Of a stretch of DNA of 63,280 bases, positions 60,245 through 63,280 are shown in pieces; the stretch's first letter is position 1; each line of letters opens with the position of its first letter. Source of the DNA: Aestuariirhabdus sp. (GTDB taxonomy: Bacteria > Pseudomonadota > Gammaproteobacteria > Pseudomonadales > Aestuariirhabdaceae); assembly GCA_030622755.1 (NCBI GenBank), contig JAUXFT010000006.1, forward strand, positions 1 through 63,280, read 5' to 3'. Position numbers and translations under genes: made by a program. The notes under the pieces were generated by a model that saw only the letters and a list, made by a program, of their open reading frames with translations, did no database searches and had not been told where the DNA came from.

Positions 60245-61152
60245 TGCGCCGGAAAGAGCCCGGCAGGGCGCCAGATCAGGATTAACGCCATCAATAAATA
60301 GATGGCGATGGATGCGAGAGATGCCCCCACGCTACTGGCAGCTTCGGGACCCAGTATCAGTGCCAGCGTGCCCGGTAAAAAAGCACGGCCCATCGTATCG
60401 ACCAACCCGACGAGCAAGGCACCAACCAGAGCGCCTTTGATTGAGCCAATGCCGCCAATGACAATAACCACAAAGGTGATGATCAATACGTTTTCTCCCA
60501 TGCCAACCTCGACCGAAAGCAACGGGCCTACCAGTGCTCCGGAGAGACCGGCAAGCATAGCGCCAAGGCCAAAGACCAGCGTATAGAGCAGGGCGATATT
60601 GACCCCGAGAGCACCGACCATCTCACGATTACTGGCGCCTGCGCGTATCAGCATACCTATCCGGGAACGACTGATCAGCAGAAACAGGCTTACAGCGACC
60701 AGCATGCCTACACCGATAACCGCCAGCCGATAACTGGGGTAGGGGGCGCCGGGAATTATTTCGACAGAACCGTTGAGTAAGTCGGGAACGTTCAGGTACA
60801 ACGGCTGTGGACCGAACAGTATTTTTGTCAGCTCGTTAAAGAACAGAATCAGCCCAAAGGTTGCCAGCACCTGATCCAGATGATCACGGTTATACAGCCT
60901 GCGAAGGACGATGAGTTCGAGTAATACTCCGGCAACGGCGGCGCTGATCAGTGCCCCTATGATTCCCAGAGTGAAAGACCCGGTAGCCTGGGTGACAGCG
61001 GCAGCACCATAGGCCCCGATCATGTACAGGGAGCCGTGGGCCAGATTGATCAACCCCATGATGCCGAACACCAGCGTCAGGCCAGCGGCCATTAGAAACA
61101 GCATAAAGCCAAGTTGTAAGCCATTGAGCAGCTGTTCGAGGAACAACAACAT
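60241..61152 (-). CDS. Branched-chain-amino-acid-type ABC transporter permease (LivH-like)
   Basis: 303 aa, eight to nine spans. Starts MLLFLEQLLNGLQLGFMLFL; contains GIMGLINLAHGSLYMIGAY, RAGASNREMVGALGVN and IGGIGSIKGALVGALLVG, typical of LivH/UrtB. First of the four tightly overlapping transport genes; separated from the binding-protein gene by 334 bp. Confidence 0.94.
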   Translation of the reverse strand: MLLFLEQLLNGLQLGFMLFLMAAGLTLVFGIMGLINLAHGSLYMIGAYGAAAVTQATGSFTLGIIGALISAAVAGVLLELIVLRRLYNRDHLDQVLATFGLILFFNELTKILFGPQPLYLNVPDLLNGSVEIIPGAPYPSYRLAVIGVGMLVAVSLFLLISRSRIGMLIRAGASNREMVGALGVNIALLYTLVFGLGAMLAGLSGALVGPLLSVEVGMGENVLIITFVVIVIGGIGSIKGALVGALLVGLVDTMGRAFLPGTLALILGPEAASSVGASLASIAIYLLMALILIWRPAGLFPAQ

Positions 61153-61486
61153 CGCACTCTCTTAATTATTTGAAGTCGGGTTTGTTTGAGGCTCTATTAG
61201 CAGCGTTACGTTGTAAATCCATGTAGTAGAGCCACGTAATAGAGTCACCCAGGTTATTTCTAGTGCTAAATCGATCTTGAAAGTGTGGTGATAAATTCAG
61301 CTGATTGCTTCCTGGAGTATCTTGAGTTCTTCGAGTTTTTAAAAGTGACTTAAAAAATTGTAAAGAGTGAAAAGGAACCTGGTTTGTTTGGTTTTCCCTT
61401 TCACTCTTACCTTTACTCTCTCCTTCACTCCCCTTCCTTTATTCTCACTCTTACTTTCAGAGGAACAATGCAGAAGGTACGGCAAG
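61153..61486 (-). other. Gap between binding-protein and permease genes
   Basis: No gene on either strand. The main structure is the hairpin at 61361-61408 next to the binding-protein stop; the remainder is A/T-rich leader sequence for the LivH-like gene. Confidence 0.5.
61361..61408 (-). terminator. Hairpin and T-run after the binding-protein gene (attenuator)
   Basis: AAGAGTGAAA (61363-61372) pairs with TTTCACTCTT (61399-61408); the stem extends inward with AGG/CCC-type pairs. On the reverse strand it runs into TACAATTTTTTAAG. It should lower read-through from the binding-protein gene into the permease genes. Confidence 0.7.
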
Positions 61487-62674
61487 CTACATCTTGCAGC
61501 TCGTCGCATAAGCGTCCTGATGTTGTTTGAGCGCTACCTGTATTACTTTATTGGTGAGTACGCCTTCGTCATTTCGATAGACTTCACGAATGTAGATATC
61601 CTGAATGGGGTGCTGGTTATTGCCAAAGCGGAAATCGCCACGTACGGATTCGAATTTGGCCTGTTTCAGGGCCGAGCGAAACGCATCCTGATCTTTTACG
61701 TTGCCTGCTGTTGCTTTCAACGCAGAAGCAATCAATCGCGCTGCATCGTATCCCTGGCTGGCGTATAAGGAAGGGAGTCGTCCGTAAGCGGACTTAAATG
61801 CACTAACAAATTGTTGGTTAGCGGCATTGTCGATATCGTTACTCCATTGCGAACTGTTGATTACGCCCAGCGCGGAGTCTCCGGTTGCCTTGAGAATTCC
61901 CTGATCGAAGGAGAATGCAGGTCCGAAGAGTGGCGTGTTGTCGCGAAGACCGGCTTGCTGGTATTGCTTGAGAAAGCTGATACCCATACCACCCGGTAAG
62001 AAGAAAAATACCGCATCTGGTTTGGCGGCTCGTAATGAAGCCAGCTCGGTAGCGTAGTCAGTTTGTCCCAGTTTGGTGTAGACCTCACCAGACACTTTGC
62101 CGGTGTAGAAACGTTTGAATCCTGTCAGGGCATCTTTGCCTGCAGGATAGTTTGGCGCGAGTATATACACGTTTTTAAAGCCTTTATCGGAGAGATATTG
62201 GCCCATCGCTTCATGCAAATTGTCATTCTGCCATGCGACGTTGAAATAATTAGGTGAGCAGCCCTCGCCTGCTAACTTGGAAGGGCCAGCATTAGGGCTG
62301 ATATACAGCGTACCGGATTTGGTGACGCCGGGGACGACGGCCATCGCCAGATTTGACCAGACAATACCGGTGAGAATATCGACCTGATTTTTCTTGGTGA
62401 AACGGTTGGCGATTTGTTTAGCTTTACCTGGATTACGTGCATCATCCTCGATCATAAGATCTATCGGATAGCCCCCCAGCGATCCCTTTTCCTGATCGAC
62501 AGCGAGTTTAAAGCCATCACGGATATCTATGCCCAAGGATGAACCGCCGCCAGAAAGGGTGGTAATCATACCTATTTTCACGGGGTCGGCGGCAATGGCT
62601 GCATCGACTTGAAGGGTTCCACATAAAATTAGCGGGGCCAGCATACTCTTGAGGTACTTGGGCATCTTTATCAT
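61487..62674 (-). CDS. ABC transporter periplasmic substrate-binding protein (type 1, LivK/UrtA-like)
   Basis: 395 aa with a signal peptide ending AAIA before ADPVKIG. Type 1 periplasmic-binding fold: KIGMITTLSGGGSSLGIDIRDGFKLAV (seen in pieces), MIEDDARNPGKAKQIANRF, and VYILAPNYPAGKDALTGFKRF. It captures the ligand for the downstream HAAT system. The family covers branched-chain amino acids, urea, amides and aromatic acids; the ligand cannot be assigned. Confidence 0.93.
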   Translation of the reverse strand: MIKMPKYLKSMLAPLILCGTLQVDAAIAADPVKIGMITTLSGGGSSLGIDIRDGFKLAVDQEKGSLGGYPIDLMIEDDARNPGKAKQIANRFTKKNQVDILTGIVWSNLAMAVVPGVTKSGTLYISPNAGPSKLAGEGCSPNYFNVAWQNDNLHEAMGQYLSDKGFKNVYILAPNYPAGKDALTGFKRFYTGKVSGEVYTKLGQTDYATELASLRAAKPDAVFFFLPGGMGISFLKQYQQAGLRDNTPLFGPAFSFDQGILKATGDSALGVINSSQWSNDIDNAANQQFVSAFKSAYGRLPSLYASQGYDAARLIASALKATAGNVKDQDAFRSALKQAKFESVRGDFRFGNNQHPIQDIYIREVYRNDEGVLTNKVIQVALKQHQDAYATSCKM

Positions 62675-63022
62675 TCCTTTGTCGTGATTGCTTTTCTTAT
62701 ATGCCGCGCAATAACCGGGCGCAAGGCTTTAGCATAAACTACCTGAGTTTGATTTGAGTTAACAGACCAAAGGCCGGTGAGGTTGGTGGTTTTGCTATGG
62801 TTACCAGGAACCCACTACTTACTTATAAGTTAAGACACAAGCGCACAGCCGTGAAGGGCATTTGAATGGAAATGGAGTTTGAGTATCTGGCTTCCTTTTT
62901 CAAGGAAAATAACAGACTCTGGTCGTATAAACCGGAGGGTAGGAGATCTGTTAAGTAGTGTTTTTTGAAACGCTGGTTGAGTTCAGGCGTCTTGAATTGC
63001 GCAGTTGGTCAAATCGGCAAGT

Positions 63023-63102
63023 TAACGATTGGAGTATCCTGCTGATGCTGAGCCTCGTAATAGACGTTCGCTGACGCTGAAAAAGTGCAACTCCAATCGT
63101 TA
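63023..63102. repeat. 13-bp perfect inverted repeat, 54-bp spacing
   Basis: TAACGATTGGAGT (63023-63035) and ACTCCAATCGTTA (63090-63102) are exact complements. They could be a large hairpin, a paired regulator site or the ends of a tiny mobile element. Confidence 0.6.
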
Positions 63103-63143
63103 GTGTCTGGATGTTTACCGATGGTTGCGGAGCGAAAATATTG

Positions 63144-63185
63144 TTAGGCAAAACCAAGAGAGAGTTAGGCAAAACCAAGAGAGAG
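63144..63185 (+). repeat. Two exact tandem copies of a 21-bp unit
   Basis: The unit TTAGGCAAAACCAAGAGAGA+G occurs at 63144-63164 and 63165-63185 with no difference, ending 18 nt before a start codon. Confidence 0.9.
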
Positions 63186-63203
63186 TCTGGAGAAACAGTA
63201 ACT

Positions 63204-63280
63204 ATGATTAACAGGTTGGAGCAGGCATTAAACAGGGTTTCTGATCAGGACTGGAGCTGGTGGCCTCTTTTGGCGCTTCG
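63204..63280 (+). CDS. Unidentified protein, partial, cut by right edge
   Basis: From ATG 63204 the frame stays open to the edge (25 full codons): MINRLEQALNRVS followed by a Trp-rich WSWWPLLAL segment that may begin a membrane helix. TCTGGAG about 10 nt upstream is a possible ribosome-binding site. Too short to identify. Confidence 0.55.
   Translation, partial: MINRLEQALNRVSDQDWSWWPLLAL

Larger units (their letters stand above)
62675..63203. other. Divergent intergenic region; no gene recognised
   Basis: 529 bp between the binding-protein gene (minus) and the right-edge gene (plus). It holds the 13-bp inverted repeat and the 21-bp tandem duplication listed separately. A 30-codon open frame at 62866-62958 has no support. 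The promoter of the transporter operon must be here but is not obvious. Confidence 0.5.

Noticed and set aside
62866-62958. 30-codon frame starting MEMEFEYLASFF
   Set aside because: Too short, with no convincing Shine-Dalgarno or partner; treated as chance.

Overview
The window is a chromosomal segment of a gammaproteobacterium. Gene order (rplM-rpsI-petABC-sspAB-dolP/diaA/yraN/lpoA-rsmI-rnpB-mraZ-dcw cluster-lpxC-M23-secA-argJ-mutT/thiE) follows the Pseudomonas-type arrangement. Protein details such as the NAKST P-loop of MurD, the MutT-ThiE fusion and a RIO kinase also fit Pseudomonadales or a related marine lineage. The genus cannot be fixed from the sequence alone. I see no tRNA, insertion sequence, prophage or CRISPR array; this is mostly core genome with a few accessory genes at the edges and around 45-46 kb and 55-57 kb.

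Layout. 1-2253 (minus): a sodium:solute symporter cut by the left edge, and the aldo-keto reductase tas. 2484-7362 (plus): ribosomal proteins L13/S9, the cytochrome bc1 complex, and the stringent-starvation proteins SspA/SspB. 7416-10835 (minus): dolP, diaA, yraN, lpoA (outer-membrane and peptidoglycan functions), divergent from rsmI. rnpB (RNase P RNA) follows rsmI. 12391-29129 (plus): the complete division and cell-wall cluster mraZ-rsmH-ftsL-ftsI-murE-murF-mraY-murD-ftsW-murG-murC-ddl-ftsQ-ftsA-ftsZ. It is driven by a clear sigma70 promoter overlapped by a four-repeat MraZ operator, and most genes overlap their neighbours by 1-8 nt. lpxC, an M23 peptidase, secA, argJ and a Nudix/ThiE fusion follow.

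36.7-42.1 kb: an HDAC-family deacetylase convergent with a Pat/PatZ-type protein acetyltransferase, a RIO-family kinase, and a cold-shock protein with a strong promoter and about 146 nt of 5' leader. 42.2-45.6 kb: a TRAP transporter (dctP-dctQ-dctM, minus strand) preceded by a textbook sigma54 promoter and two dyad sites spaced three helical turns apart. 45.9-55.6 kb: a small membrane protein, a Lys/Ala-rich small protein, valS, an uncharacterised helical protein, holC, pepA, lptF/lptG (LPS export) and an RDD membrane protein. 55.6-56.7 kb: a small orphan region holding an unknown protein whose signal peptide is interrupted by an in-frame amber codon. 56.9-62.7 kb (minus): a complete branched-chain-type ABC uptake system (binding protein, two permeases, two ATPases) ending in a kynurenine-formamidase-like hydrolase. 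The right edge carries a 13-bp inverted repeat, a 21-bp tandem duplication and the first 25 codons of another gene.

The most interesting signals are regulatory or structural rather than a large new system: the sigma54/twin-dyad control region of the TRAP operon, the amber codon inside the signal sequence near 55.98 kb, the MraZ operator whose last repeat is also the ribosome-binding site, a perfect palindrome sitting on the lpxC promoter, and the ABC-amide-hydrolase operon. I did not find convincing evidence of a wholly undescribed multi-gene system.
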